A stretch of DNA of 64,000 nt, from the NCBI GenBank assembly GCA_958296175.1, contig OY282448.1:372001-436000 (forward strand), written 5' to 3'. The notes beneath the pieces were generated by a model. It was given only the letters and a program-made list of their open reading frames with translations. It did no database searches and was not told the DNA's origin. Position 1 is the stretch's first letter; each line of letters starts with the position of its first letter. The position numbers were made by a program, and so were the translations under genes. Shown here in pieces: positions 43,813 to 52,239 of this stretch. This DNA is from an uncultured Chloroflexota bacterium. GTDB taxonomy: Bacteria > Chloroflexota > UBA11872.

Positions 43813-46590
43813 GTGACCCACCGCCAGGGCCGGAACCCCGCGCGGCCGCCGGTCGTCCAGTGGCTCGGGAAACGCTTCCCGCGCCCATGGGCGGCGGCGT
43901 TTGCGGCCGGCGCGGCAGTCGTCGCCGCGGTGTGGTGGGGCGTGCTGACGACCCCAGGCGACTTGCAGCAACGCGACCTGTACCCCTCGCTCGTTCTCGA
44001 CCGTGTCGTCGAGCACAGTGTCTATCCTCTGTGGTCGCCGCGCGGCACGCTCAGCATCGCCGGCACGGGGCGGCTGCCCATAACCCTGGCGCTCGTCGGC
44101 GCCGCCAAAGCGCTCGGTCTGGACGGCGCAACCTACGCGCGCCTGATCGTGCTGTGGATCGCGGGGGTCGGATACGTCAGCGCGTTCGCCGCCTTCGCCC
44201 TGGCCGCGCGCTGGCGGCCCTCGCTGTCACGCGCCAGCGCGGCGTGCGGGGCAATGGTCGCGGGGGTGGTCTTCGTGGTCAATCCGTGGACCATCGCGCG
44301 GCTGGAGCATAGCTGGCTGCTGGCGCAGTGGGCGGCGGCGCCCCTGGTCCTGGGGTGCTACGTGGAAGGCGCGCGCAGCGGGCGGCGGCGCTGGACGGCG
44401 GCGTCCGCGCTCGTCTTCGCGCTGCTCGGCGCCGCCCAACCGCATTACCTGGTGTTCACCACCGGCATGGTTGCCCTCTGGGTTGCCGTCGCCGCGGCGC
44501 GGCGGCGCGGCGCGCGCCGCCGAACCCTGGCCGACGCGTGCCTGTGGCTGGCGGTCCTGGTCCCGCTGCTGGCCTATCAGATTGCGCCGTACGCCGCCGT
44601 CGAGCTCTATGGAGGCAGCCCACAACCCGCCTACACCCTGATGGATCAAACGCGCACCACGCTTTCACACTTCCAGGACCTCCCCTCCACCTTGCAAGGG
44701 GCGGCGAACTTCGTCTGGCGCGGGGCGCTGGTCCCCCAAAGCGCCGCGCGGCTGCCCTGGGAGCTTGCCGGGTGGGTGATGGCGGCCGCGCCGCTTGCGG
44801 CGGCCCTGCAGCGCCGCTGGGGGCCGCCCGCGCTGCATCTGGCCCTGGGCGGGTACCTGGCGGCGGCGATTGCGGCCGCGGCGGCCTGGGCGCCCACGGC
44901 TGACCTCTATCAGACCGCCGTGAATACCGTGCCGGGTTTGTGGGTCTTCCGCGAGCCGGACCGCGTCGTCGGTCTGCTAGTGCTGGCGCAGGCGTTTGGC
45001 GCCGGGTTCGTGATGGCGGACCTGTGGCAGCGGGCGTCTGCCGCGTCGGGCCTGCGGCGCGCCGTCGGCCCGGCGCTGCTGGCGGGATACGTCGGCCTGG
45101 CCGCGGCCGTGCACGCCATCCCCGCGCTGCCGCTGCTGTGGGACGCCGATCGACCCGGCTATCTCCCGCGGCCGCTGCCGCCGGACTACCGCGCGGTTTT
45201 GCAGGCCGCGGACGCCGCGGCCGGGCCGGACGGCCGGATGCTGATCGTGTCGTCCGACGAGCGGCGCCCGCCCTGGGACGACACGCGCATCCTGCGCCTG
45301 ATGGAAGCCGCGAGTCTGGCGAATCCGTCCCTGACCGGCGACACTCGTTCGCCGGTCCCGCCCGCGCCGGTGGCCGGGCGCTGGATGGAGTTTGTGTACG
45401 GAACCACTCCATCCATCGCCGCGGCGGCGGCGCGCCAGGCCGGCTTCAGCCACGTGGTGGTCATGCGCGATCAGCCGGACGGCGAGCGGCTGGCGGCGGC
45501 GTTGGCCGCGCGGCCCGACGTCGACGTCCTGGCGCGCGGACCCAACGCGCTGGCGCTGGCCATTGGCGGCGCCGCGCCGCTGCTCGAACCCCGGCAGGCC
45601 CTCTGGACCGACCGGCTGGAGTCGTCCGCACCCGACGGCGCCGCGCACGTGCTGGCCAACCACCGCGCCCGCCCGGCGCTTCCGCCGACGGCCGGTCTGC
45701 CGAATCCGACCACCGACACCGTCTTTGCCATCGCAGACGGCGTGACGCTGCGCTCCGTGACCGACTGGTTCGGCTTCCACGGATCGCGGGGTGGGTGGAC
45801 GCGCGGCGGCGCCTACGCCGACGAACGGCAGGCCTGGCTCAAGCACCTGAAACGCGCGGGCCTGGCGGATTGGAGTTCGGACTACGGCTTGGGATTGGCG
45901 TTTGCCGCGCTGGACGGCGAGCGCAGCGCGCTGGTCGTGGACGCCTCCGGACCCCCAGGCAGCGCGGTCTGGCTGCGCGTGTTTACCAGCCCGCGCTCCA
46001 GCTGGATCGACGTCGACACCTCTCACGGCCGAACGCGCCTCGATACCAATGCGCCCACCGCCCGCTGGCGCTGGACGCGGCTCGGCCCGGCAACGAACCG
46101 CGGCGTGAGCCTGCGCGCAGGCCCCGGGCTGGAAGCGGTCAGCACGCTGGCGGTCGCGCCGGGCGGCTGGCAGCCCGCGCCTGGGCCCGACCCGACCCCG
46201 CTGGTCTATCCGCGCGTGGAGGTTGGCGCACGCGGAGCGACGCGAATCGACGCTACCGCGCACGGCGCCGACGGCTGGGCGTTTCTCGTGCTCCGGCGGG
46301 CGTACGACCCTGCCTGGCTCGCCTGGGTTGGCGGGCGGGCCTTTGCGCCGGTGCTGGTGGACGGCTTGTGGAACGGCTATCTGCTGCCCGTGGCCGACGG
46401 CGCCTCGATCGGCTTCGAATATGCGCCCCAGCGCTGGTATGACGTTGGGATCGCCATTTCGTGCGCCGCGGCGCTGGGGATTGGGATTGGCCTTGGCGCC
46501 GCGCAGAGCAGGGCGCGCGCGGCTGGCCGCTTGCCCGAACACGTCCGCCGCGGCGCACCCATCGAAGGAGCGGACCATGACTACGGCTGA
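43813..46590 (+). CDS. Giant GT-C-like membrane protein 3
   Basis: 925 residues from the GTG at 43813. About 12 membrane helices in the first 450 residues, an extracytoplasmic beta-rich region (about 460-870) and a last helix (about 880-900). Acidic loop motif RDLYP at 54-58 and REPDR at 380-384 match giant protein 2 in position. The start is uncertain because an open frame continues upstream over partner protein 3, but GTG 43813 precedes the first helix sensibly. The stop overlaps the next gene by 14 bases. Confidence 0.72.
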   Translation: MTHRQGRNPARPPVVQWLGKRFPRPWAAAFAAGAAVVAAVWWGVLTTPGDLQQRDLYPSLVLDRVVEHSVYPLWSPRGTLSIAGTGRLPITLALVGAAKALGLDGATYARLIVLWIAGVGYVSAFAAFALAARWRPSLSRASAACGAMVAGVVFVVNPWTIARLEHSWLLAQWAAAPLVLGCYVEGARSGRRRWTAASALVFALLGAAQPHYLVFTTGMVALWVAVAAARRRGARRRTLADACLWLAVLVPLLAYQIAPYAAVELYGGSPQPAYTLMDQTRTTLSHFQDLPSTLQGAANFVWRGALVPQSAARLPWELAGWVMAAAPLAAALQRRWGPPALHLALGGYLAAAIAAAAAWAPTADLYQTAVNTVPGLWVFREPDRVVGLLVLAQAFGAGFVMADLWQRASAASGLRRAVGPALLAGYVGLAAAVHAIPALPLLWDADRPGYLPRPLPPDYRAVLQAADAAAGPDGRMLIVSSDERRPPWDDTRILRLMEAASLANPSLTGDTRSPVPPAPVAGRWMEFVYGTTPSIAAAAARQAGFSHVVVMRDQPDGERLAAALAARPDVDVLARGPNALALAIGGAAPLLEPRQALWTDRLESSAPDGAAHVLANHRARPALPPTAGLPNPTTDTVFAIADGVTLRSVTDWFGFHGSRGGWTRGGAYADERQAWLKHLKRAGLADWSSDYGLGLAFAALDGERSALVVDASGPPGSAVWLRVFTSPRSSWIDVDTSHGRTRLDTNAPTARWRWTRLGPATNRGVSLRAGPGLEAVSTLAVAPGGWQPAPGPDPTPLVYPRVEVGARGATRIDATAHGADGWAFLVLRRAYDPAWLAWVGGRAFAPVLVDGLWNGYLLPVADGASIGFEYAPQRWYDVGIAISCAAALGIGIGLGAAQSRARAAGRLPEHVRRGAPIEGADHDYG

Positions 46591-47607
46591 CGAACGGCGG
46601 CGGGCGATTCTTTCGCAGCCGGCGGCCATGAAGGAGGTGTATGCGCAGGACACGGTCAATCCCCACACCATCGTGCGCGGGCCGGACGGCTGGCACTTGT
46701 TCTACGGGCCAGGGCCGGGGAGTTCCAACTTCGAGAAACGGCATGCCACGTCGGACGATCTGGTGGTGTGGAGCCGCAGGCGCCGGTGCTGCTGCCGGGC
46801 GGGCCGGGCGATTGCGACCACGCCGAAATCAGCGAGGCCAGCGTCATCCGGCACGCGGGCCGCTGGCACATGATCTACCAGTGCCGGCCGCGGCCCCAGG
46901 CCAGCCGGCGGTTTGCGCTGGCGGTGTCGGACGATCTGTGGCGCTGGTCGAAAGTCCCGGGCAACGGCGCGCCAATCTTCATCCCGCTGCCCGAGTGGTC
47001 GGGATGGAGCGACGACGGGGTGTTGGAGTGCAAGGACCCCTGGCTGATCCGATATGCAGGCCGTTTTCTGCTGTACTACGTCTGCCAGAACCGCTGGGGC
47101 GACTCGTGCCTGGCGCTGGCGGAGTCGCCCGACCTGATCCACTGGGAGGACCGCGGGCCGCTGCAAACGGTGCAGCGCATCGAGAATCCGCTGCAAGGAC
47201 CCTCCGGATTCGAGGTCCCGCGGGTCTTCGAGCGCGAGGGCCGCTGGTACGTCTTCGTGATGAATTTCTGGGGCTTGCAATACGCCGTGGGCGACGACCC
47301 GTTCCACGTGGGCCCGTGGCGCGTGCTGGGGCCGTGGCACGGGTCGAGCGTGTTCAGCGACGACCAGGGGCGCTGGTTCATCACCCACGCTTTGCGCCCG
47401 TTCGGCCAGCCCTCGACGCGCGCCGGGCCGCTGCTGGGGCCGCTGCGGGGCCTGTACCTGGGTGGGATCGTGTGGAGCGACGGCGTGCCGGTGCCCGTGG
47501 ACTTGGGCAACGTTCTGCGGAACTCGACGCCGCACTCGCCGCACACGCCGCAGACGCCACGGCCGGCGCCGCACGCGCCTGGAGCGCAGCACCCCCGCCT
47601 CTCGTGA
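46577..47607 (+). pseudogene. GH43/GH32-like five-bladed propeller glycosidase, frameshifted
   Basis: An ATG at 46577 with GAAGGAG seven bases upstream begins MTTADERRR and runs through NPHTIVRGPDGWHLFYGPG to DLVVW in one frame. The homologous continuation EPQAPVLLPGGPG is in the -1 frame from about 46768 to the stop at 47607. Inserting one G in TGGAGCCG (about 46768) restores a 344-residue protein. The second part has the propeller repeats HAGRWHMIYQ, ECKDPWLIRYAGRFLLYYV and FEVPRVFEREGRWYVFV, with acidic residues fitting the GH43/GH32 catalytic set. Either a true lesion or a sequencing error. The sequence around the site is not a slippery heptamer. Substrate unknown; a glycan matching the upstream locus is possible. 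Confidence 0.75.
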
Positions 47608-47697
47608 CCCAGCGGCGCCCCCGGCATCGCCCCGCCCCGCCCGCGGCGGCAATGCCATAATCAGCCCTGAGACGACCCACCAGCGGAGGAACACGCC

Positions 47698-47991
47698 ATG
47701 CCGACGTACATCGGGCTGCTGAGCATGGAGCCGGCCGACCACGGCATCAAAGGCGAAACGCTCAGCGAGGGCGCGCCGGAGACCCGCAATGTCATCGAGT
47801 CCCACGGCGGCACGCTGCACGAGATATACCTCACCATGGGGCAGTACGACGCCGCGATTGTCATGGACTTCCCCAACAGCATGGCCTGCGCCAAGGCCAT
47901 GCTGGCCTTGCGCGAGCGTCTCGGCGGCACCACGCAAACCCTGGAGGCCTTCCCCTCGAGCCAATGGCCGGAACTGGCGCAGGGCATCTGA
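47698..47991 (+). CDS. GYD domain protein
   Basis: 97 residues, a small ferredoxin-like alpha/beta protein. The family motif is clear in YLTMGQYDAAIVMDFPN near 48-64 (G-x-YD). ATG preceded by GGAGGAA at good spacing; CATAAT at 47656-47661 is a possible -10 element. Function of the family is unknown; such proteins may bind small molecules. It is followed by the epimerase gene 28 bp away, probably in the same transcript. Confidence 0.9.
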   Translation: MPTYIGLLSMEPADHGIKGETLSEGAPETRNVIESHGGTLHEIYLTMGQYDAAIVMDFPNSMACAKAMLALRERLGGTTQTLEAFPSSQWPELAQGI

Positions 47992-48019
47992 CGCCGCCCG
48001 GCGCGCGCACGGCCTGACC

Positions 48020-49066
48020 ATGGCCGCCGCCCCAGCGCCTCCGGCCGCCGTTGACGACGCGGCGGCGCTGGACGAACTGTTGTCGCGGCCCAGCGCTGCC
48101 GTGATCGAGTCCGTCGGCCGCGGCGACGGCGATCTGCTGGTGCTGGGCGCCGGCGGCAAGATGGGCCCAACGCTGGCCCGCATGGCGCGGCGCGCGTTCG
48201 ACGCGGCCGGCCGCGCGGGTCAGGTGGTGGCCGTCTCGCGCTTCAGCGACCGCGCCGCGCGCGCCGCGCTGGAGGCGGCCGGCGTGGTGACGCGCACCGG
48301 CGACCTGCTCGACCCCGCCCTGCTGCGCGAGCTGCCCGACGCGCCCGACGTGGTATTCATGGCCGGGCGCAAGTTCGGCTCCACCGGCGCCGAACACCTG
48401 ACCTGGGCCATGAACGCCTACCTGCCCGGCCTGGTCGCCGCACGGTTCCGCCAGGCGCGGGTGGCCGTGTTTTCCACCGCCGCCGTCTATCCGTTCACCG
48501 CCGCGCCGGGGCCCGGCGCGGACGAGACCCTCGCCCCCGGCCCCGTGGGCGAATACGCCCAGTCCTGCCTGGCGCGCGAACGCATGTTCGAATACGCCGC
48601 GCACACGCAGGGCGCGCGGGCAGTGACGCTGCGCCTGTCCTACGCGCTCGACCTGCGCTACGGCGTAGCGCTGGACATTGCCCAGGCCATAGCCGCGCGC
48701 CGCCCCGTTGCCCTGGCCATGGGCTGCGCCAGCGTGATCTGGCAAGGCGACGCCTGCGACCTGGCCTTGCGCGCGCTGGAGCTTGCCCAGGCGCCGCCCT
48801 GCGTGCTGAACCTCTCCGGCCCCCAGCCCGTGCGCGTGCGCGGTCTGGCCGCTCGCCTGGGCGAGCTGCTGGGCCTCGACCCCGTGTTCCAGGGCCAGGA
48901 AACCGACACGGCGCTGATCGTCGACTGCACCCGCCTGGTCGACCTGCTGGGCGCGCCGCCCACCCCGCTGGAGCACGTGCTCGCCTGGACCGCCGCCTGG
49001 GTTCGCGCCCGCAACCCCACGCTGGACAAGCCCACCCACTTCGACGTCCGCGACGGGCGGTTCTGA
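48020..49066 (+). CDS. NAD(P)-binding epimerase/dehydratase homologue (extended SDR)
   Basis: 348 residues. Cofactor motif LGAGGKMGPTLARM near 42-55, VFSTAAVYP near 151-159, and YAQSCLARERMFEY at the active-site helix. The usual Y-x3-K appears as Y-x3-C, so the catalytic lysine is missing at its standard place. I recall this variant from a subfamily found beside dihydrodipicolinate-synthase and enolase-superfamily genes, but cannot verify it here. It may therefore be a non-canonical dehydrogenase or a binding protein. An open frame extends upstream, but ATG 48020 fits the family length. Confidence 0.82.
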   Translation: MAAAPAPPAAVDDAAALDELLSRPSAAVIESVGRGDGDLLVLGAGGKMGPTLARMARRAFDAAGRAGQVVAVSRFSDRAARAALEAAGVVTRTGDLLDPALLRELPDAPDVVFMAGRKFGSTGAEHLTWAMNAYLPGLVAARFRQARVAVFSTAAVYPFTAAPGPGADETLAPGPVGEYAQSCLARERMFEYAAHTQGARAVTLRLSYALDLRYGVALDIAQAIAARRPVALAMGCASVIWQGDACDLALRALELAQAPPCVLNLSGPQPVRVRGLAARLGELLGLDPVFQGQETDTALIVDCTRLVDLLGAPPTPLEHVLAWTAAWVRARNPTLDKPTHFDVRDGRF

Positions 49067-49184
49067 CGGCGGGCCGCGCCCGACGGGTCTGCCGGAGGAT
49101 GTTGCCAGTGGGGATAGCGTGGGAGGCGTCGGGCCGTGCACGACGGGCCTGCCCCCTGACCGCGCCCGCCCGCCGATCCGAACA

Positions 49185-49625
49185 TCACGCCGCGCCGCGG
49201 GCGTCTGGCGCCGGGCGTGCGGCCAGGCGGCGCGCGGCCAGGGTGTAGAGCAGCCGCCAGGCCAGCAGCATTGCCGCCACGGCCGCGATGGACGCCAGCG
49301 TGAAGGCCCAGGAAAACGAGCGGTCGGTCAGCCAGACTCTGAGCGCAATGGCCGCCGCCCCGCACCCCAGCCAGACAAGCGGGATCCGCCAGAGCGTCAC
49401 GCGGGCGCTGGCCAGGGTGGAGACGCGGAAAGCGCCCGCCCAGGGCGCCGCGGCCACCCACACGCCCGCAAACGGCAGCGCCGTGCGCGGAAAGGCCTCC
49501 AGCTGCACCACGCCGTGCCCCAGCGGCGTAAGCGCGACGAACGACGCGAAGATCAGCAGGTCGCCCGCCGCCGCCCCCAGCACGAGCAGCGGCCGCAAGT
49601 GTCGGCGGTCAGGTTTCCAGGGCAT
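49185..49625 (-). CDS. DUF3054-like small membrane protein
   Basis: 146 residues with four hydrophobic helices (about 13-31, 43-62, 74-93 and 103-125). The PLPFAGVWVAAAPWAGAF segment and the overall layout match DUF3054 proteins common in actinobacteria and Chloroflexota. Function unknown. The ATG at 49625 is chosen over an upstream in-frame start that would run through the tRNA gene. Confidence 0.75.
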   Translation of the reverse strand: MPWKPDRRHLRPLLVLGAAAGDLLIFASFVALTPLGHGVVQLEAFPRTALPFAGVWVAAAPWAGAFRVSTLASARVTLWRIPLVWLGCGAAAIALRVWLTDRSFSWAFTLASIAAVAAMLLAWRLLYTLAARRLAARPAPDARGAA

Positions 49626-49730
49626 GGCGCGGATTGGCTCCAGAGTCGACGCGAAAAGCGCGGCGGCGGCCGGCGCGGATTGCCTCGTTCCCGGTGCGGC
49701 GGCGGCCGCCGCCGCACCGGCGCCGCCAGG

Positions 49731-49811
<81 letters not shown>

Positions 49812-50124
49812 CGCCGGCACAATACCGCCGCCCCCGCAATGTATCCCCGCCGCACCGCCGCACGAGGTCGGCCGCGCGGGTCCGGCCGCCCTGACACAAG
49901 CCCGGCGGCGGAGGGCGCGAGCAGGCGGCGGAAGACCGGCATAGGCGGTGGGACGCGCGCGGCATGCCGGCAGAGCGCCGAGGACCGACGTGCCGCCCGC
50001 CCGTAGGCAGGCGGCGCGCGGTCGGAGGTCGAACCCGCCCGGCCCCTGCTGGCACGCCCGTCCGCGGACGGCGGCGCGCGGGCTCAGCGTCCCTGCGCGC
50101 CGCCGCCGCTGAGGGGTGTTGGCC
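49812..50124. other. Non-coding stretch between tRNA-Leu and the virion operon, 313 bp
   Basis: No gene supported. Very GC-rich with several short inverted repeats (for example GCTCAGCG at about 50079 and CGCTGAGG near 50108). No copy of the tRNA 3' end was seen, so there is no evidence for an attachment site. Confidence 0.5.
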
Positions 50125-50379
50125 TCAGTTCACCCGCAGCAAACCCACCCAGGAGCCGCGGCGGGTTCGGACGGCTTTGTCCAGGGCGGCCAGGACGGCG
50201 GCCAGCACTGCCACGCCGCTGACGCCCAGGATGTTGGCGCCCAGATCGAAGGTTTCGGGGCGCTGGATGGCCGCGATGACGGCCGGGACGCCGCCGGCCA
50301 GAAAGGCGGCGGTCAGCACGCGCGCAAAGCGCCGCAGCGCGCCGCGCGTCGGGTCGGAGGGTTCGCTCGGGTTGCTCAT
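50125..50379 (-). CDS. Holin-like small membrane protein
   Basis: 84 residues with two hydrophobic segments (about 18-38 and 46-66) and charged ends (RTRRGSW near the C-terminus), the usual shape of class II holins. The ATG has AGGAG 7 nt upstream. It follows the endolysin gene in the same orientation, as lysis cassettes do. No named holin family was recognised, so the call rests on size, topology and context. Confidence 0.65.
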   Translation of the reverse strand: MSNPSEPSDPTRGALRRFARVLTAAFLAGGVPAVIAAIQRPETFDLGANILGVSGVAVLAAVLAALDKAVRTRRGSWVGLLRVN

Positions 50380-50447
50380 GGAGTCACTCCTGTTCGTGGG
50401 GCGCGGCGCCGCGCCGGCGGCGGTTCCGCGGGGCGGCCCGGCGGCCA

Positions 50448-50657
50448 TCAGTTCGCTCCCGTGCGGGCGCCGCGCGGGTCGTGGAAGAAGCGCTCGGCTT
50501 CTTTGACCGCGCGCCAGTCGCCGCCGTGAAACGCCTGCGCCCCGGCGCGGTTGGCGGCTTCGATCACCAGCCCCAGCTGGGTCAGCGCGCCCATTTTTTC
50601 CTTGTGGTTGGCGTCGCGGTCGGCCCGCAGCGCTTCCAATTCGCTCGTGCTGGCCAT
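50448..50657 (-). CDS. Possible internally initiated 69-residue product in the endolysin frame
   Basis: ATG at 50657 in the same frame as the endolysin, preceded by AAAGGAG 6 nt upstream (CTGAAAGGAGCGAGCATG), one of the strongest Shine-Dalgarno sites in the window. It would encode MASTSELEALRADRD and onward, a charged helical protein. Either it is a genuine second product, or two genes fused by loss of a stop codon. Experimental support is lacking. Confidence 0.5.
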   Translation of the reverse strand: MASTSELEALRADRDANHKEKMGALTQLGLVIEAANRAGAQAFHGGDWRAVKEAERFFHDPRGARTGAN

Positions 50658-51425
50658 GCTCGCTCCTTTCAGAATGGCGTCGGCGTAGCGGTAGCCCTGG
50701 GCGCGGAATGCGCCGTGGGAATTGCGCCCGGTGTTGTAATCCGCCAGCGCCTCGCGGTAGTTCCCGCCGCGGTGGTCCAGGTGCGCGGCCATCAGGTCGG
50801 CCGCGTAGGCCAGGCTCGCGAACGGGTCGAAGGTTCGGCCGCGCATGGCGGGATGCCAGCGCGGGATGATTTGGGCCACGCCCTCCGCGCCGGCCGAGCT
50901 GACGGCGTCCGGCCGCCAGCCGCTTTCCAGCGTGATCTGGCGCTGGAACACCTGCGCGTCGTAGCCCGCCGCGCGCGCGCAGCTGTTGGCGTAGAGCCGC
51001 AGCGGGTCGATCCGTTTGCCGGCCACGCGGAACGTGGCCGCGTCGACCGCGCCGCCCGGCGCCGCGTCCAGATGCAGGTGGTGGCCGGTGCTGTTGCCGG
51101 TCGAATCGCACAACCCCAGCGTCTGGCCGGCGGCCGCGGACGCGCCCACGGGCAGCAGGGGCGGCTGGTCGAAGTGCATGAAGCGCCACACCACGCCGTC
51201 CTGGTCCAGCAGCGCCGCCGCGTTGCCGTAGGGGAAGCCCCCGCGCGGCTGGTCCACGGTCCACACCGCGGCGATGCGGCCGGCCGCGGGCGCTTTCACC
51301 GGGCAGCGGTAGACCGAGCCGTCGCTGCGCGCCAGGTCGATGCCGCCGTGCCGATAGCTGCCGCGGCCCACGCCGAAGCGCGAGGTCACGCGCAGCACGC
51401 CGTCCAAGGGAACGACCAAACTCAT
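50448..51425 (-). CDS. Endolysin: M23 metallopeptidase plus lytic-transglycosylase domains
   Basis: 325 residues. N-terminal M23/LytM domain with zinc and active-site elements HGGIDLA (26-32), FMHFDQ (82-87) and GHHLHLD (114-120). A lysozyme-like SLT domain follows (about 155-240): LESGWRPDAVSSAGAEGVAQI with the likely catalytic Glu near 167, then LADYNTGRN. The last 69 residues contain a charged helix (ELEALRADRDANHKEKM) that also has its own ribosome-binding site (separate entry). It would cut peptide cross-links and glycan strands of peptidoglycan for release or entry. Start ATG with GAGAGG upstream. Confidence 0.88.
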   Translation of the reverse strand: MSLVVPLDGVLRVTSRFGVGRGSYRHGGIDLARSDGSVYRCPVKAPAAGRIAAVWTVDQPRGGFPYGNAAALLDQDGVVWRFMHFDQPPLLPVGASAAAGQTLGLCDSTGNSTGHHLHLDAAPGGAVDAATFRVAGKRIDPLRLYANSCARAAGYDAQVFQRQITLESGWRPDAVSSAGAEGVAQIIPRWHPAMRGRTFDPFASLAYAADLMAAHLDHRGGNYREALADYNTGRNSHGAFRAQGYRYADAILKGASMASTSELEALRADRDANHKEKMGALTQLGLVIEAANRAGAQAFHGGDWRAVKEAERFFHDPRGARTGAN

Positions 51426-51468
51426 GGATACACCTCTCTCGATGTTTCGCCGCTGCCGCGGCGGTGCG

Positions 51469-51486
51469 TTCCCGCGTTCGCGGGAA
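51469..51486. repeat. TTCCCGCG/CGCGGGAA palindrome (dRS3-like small repeat)
   Basis: Perfect 8-bp arms TTCCCGCG (51469-51476) and CGCGGGAA (51479-51486) around TT, followed by TGACGGGGG. It resembles widespread ATTCCC-type dispersed repeats such as Neisseria dRS3. It lies in the about 97-bp gap of the otherwise packed virion operon. Confidence 0.75.
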
Positions 51487-51522
51487 TGACGGGGGCGGCG
51501 GGGATGCGCGGGCGGGCGGCGG

Positions 51523-51753
51523 TCATTGCGCCAGCACCGCCGCCAGCACCACGCCGAACAGCCCCACGTTCAGGACGCCCAGCCCCAGGCCCACCTGCCA
51601 GGCCAGCCGCCGCGCGTCCATCACGCTGTCCCAGAGGTCGCGCTCGCGGCGGTCCAGTTCCTCGCGCGGCACCAGCTTGGTGGCGACTTCGACCTCGAAC
51701 TGGGCCAGGCTGGCCGCCAGGGTTTCGATGGCGGCCCGCTCGCTGGCGGTCAC
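51523..51753 (-). CDS. Small phage-type protein with coiled coil and one membrane helix
   Basis: 76 residues, GTG start overlapping the upstream stop. Residues 5-45 look like a charged helix or coiled coil (AASLAQFEVEVATKL, DRRERDLWDSV), followed by a hydrophobic helix (about 52-75). Such proteins sit in lysis or tail regions of phages, for example haemolysin XhlA-like proteins. Assignment by form and context only. Confidence 0.6.
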   Translation of the reverse strand: MTASERAAIETLAASLAQFEVEVATKLVPREELDRRERDLWDSVMDARRLAWQVGLGLGVLNVGLFGVVLAAVLAQ

Positions 51754-51908
51754 GGCAGCCCCAGGTAGTCCAGCAGGGCGCGCTTCAGCTCCTGGAAGGT
51801 GCTGGCGGCCTGCAGCTTGGCCGGCGCCGCGGCCATGCGCCGGCGGCGCTGCGCGTCCGCCTGGCGCGCGGCGGGCAGATCGGTGGGGGTTCGGATTTCA
51901 CGCGGCAT
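51750..51908 (-). CDS. Small hypothetical protein of the virion operon
   Basis: 52 residues, ATG at 51908, stop overlapping the next GTG (GTGA). Begins MPREIRTPTDLPAARQ and ends LKRALLDYLGLP. The basic middle (RRRRM) and amphipathic end fit small phage proteins of unknown function, as in the short proteins located next to Mu/lambda tail genes. It overlaps the 3' end of the 113-residue gene by 11 bases. Confidence 0.55.
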   Translation of the reverse strand: MPREIRTPTDLPAARQADAQRRRRMAAAPAKLQAASTFQELKRALLDYLGLP

Positions 51909-52239
51909 CGGACACGCTCCGCAGGACGTGGATTGCGCCGTCGGCGCCGTCGCGCCAGGCCGCCAGGTGCGCGCCGTGGCCCGGGCCAAAGCTGGCCGGC
52001 TCGGCGTCGCCGGTCAGGTCCAGCAGGTAATCGGCGCCGCCCGCGCCGTCGGCTTCTATCCACAGCCAAAAGCTCTGGCGCCCCACGCGCGGCGTGTAGG
52101 CCGCCAGCGGGCAGGCCTGGCCGCCGCGCCAGAACGTGGCGGCGGGCACCGTGAACGTCCCGTCGCCGTGCTCCACCACGTCGGCGTCGAACCAGGCTCG
52201 ACTGCGGTCGCTGCGCTGTTCGCAGATGACGACGGCCAT
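51898..52239 (-). CDS. Hypothetical virion-operon protein, beta-rich
   Basis: 113 residues with many aromatic and Gly residues (FTVPAATFWRGG, SFWLWIEADGAGG), pointing to a small beta sandwich. The ATG at 52239 overlaps the last base of the tail-fibre stop codon. Not recognised as a family. Position between tail-fibre and lysis genes suggests a tail-tip or fibre-associated protein. Confidence 0.6.
   Translation of the reverse strand: MAVVICEQRSDRSRAWFDADVVEHGDGTFTVPAATFWRGGQACPLAAYTPRVGRQSFWLWIEADGAGGADYLLDLTGDAEPASFGPGHGAHLAAWRDGADGAIHVLRSVSDAA

Noticed and set aside
46755..46775. Programmed -1 frameshift in the glycosidase gene
   Set aside because: GTGGTGTGGAGCC is not a slippery heptamer and no strong downstream pseudoknot is evident; deletion or error is simpler.
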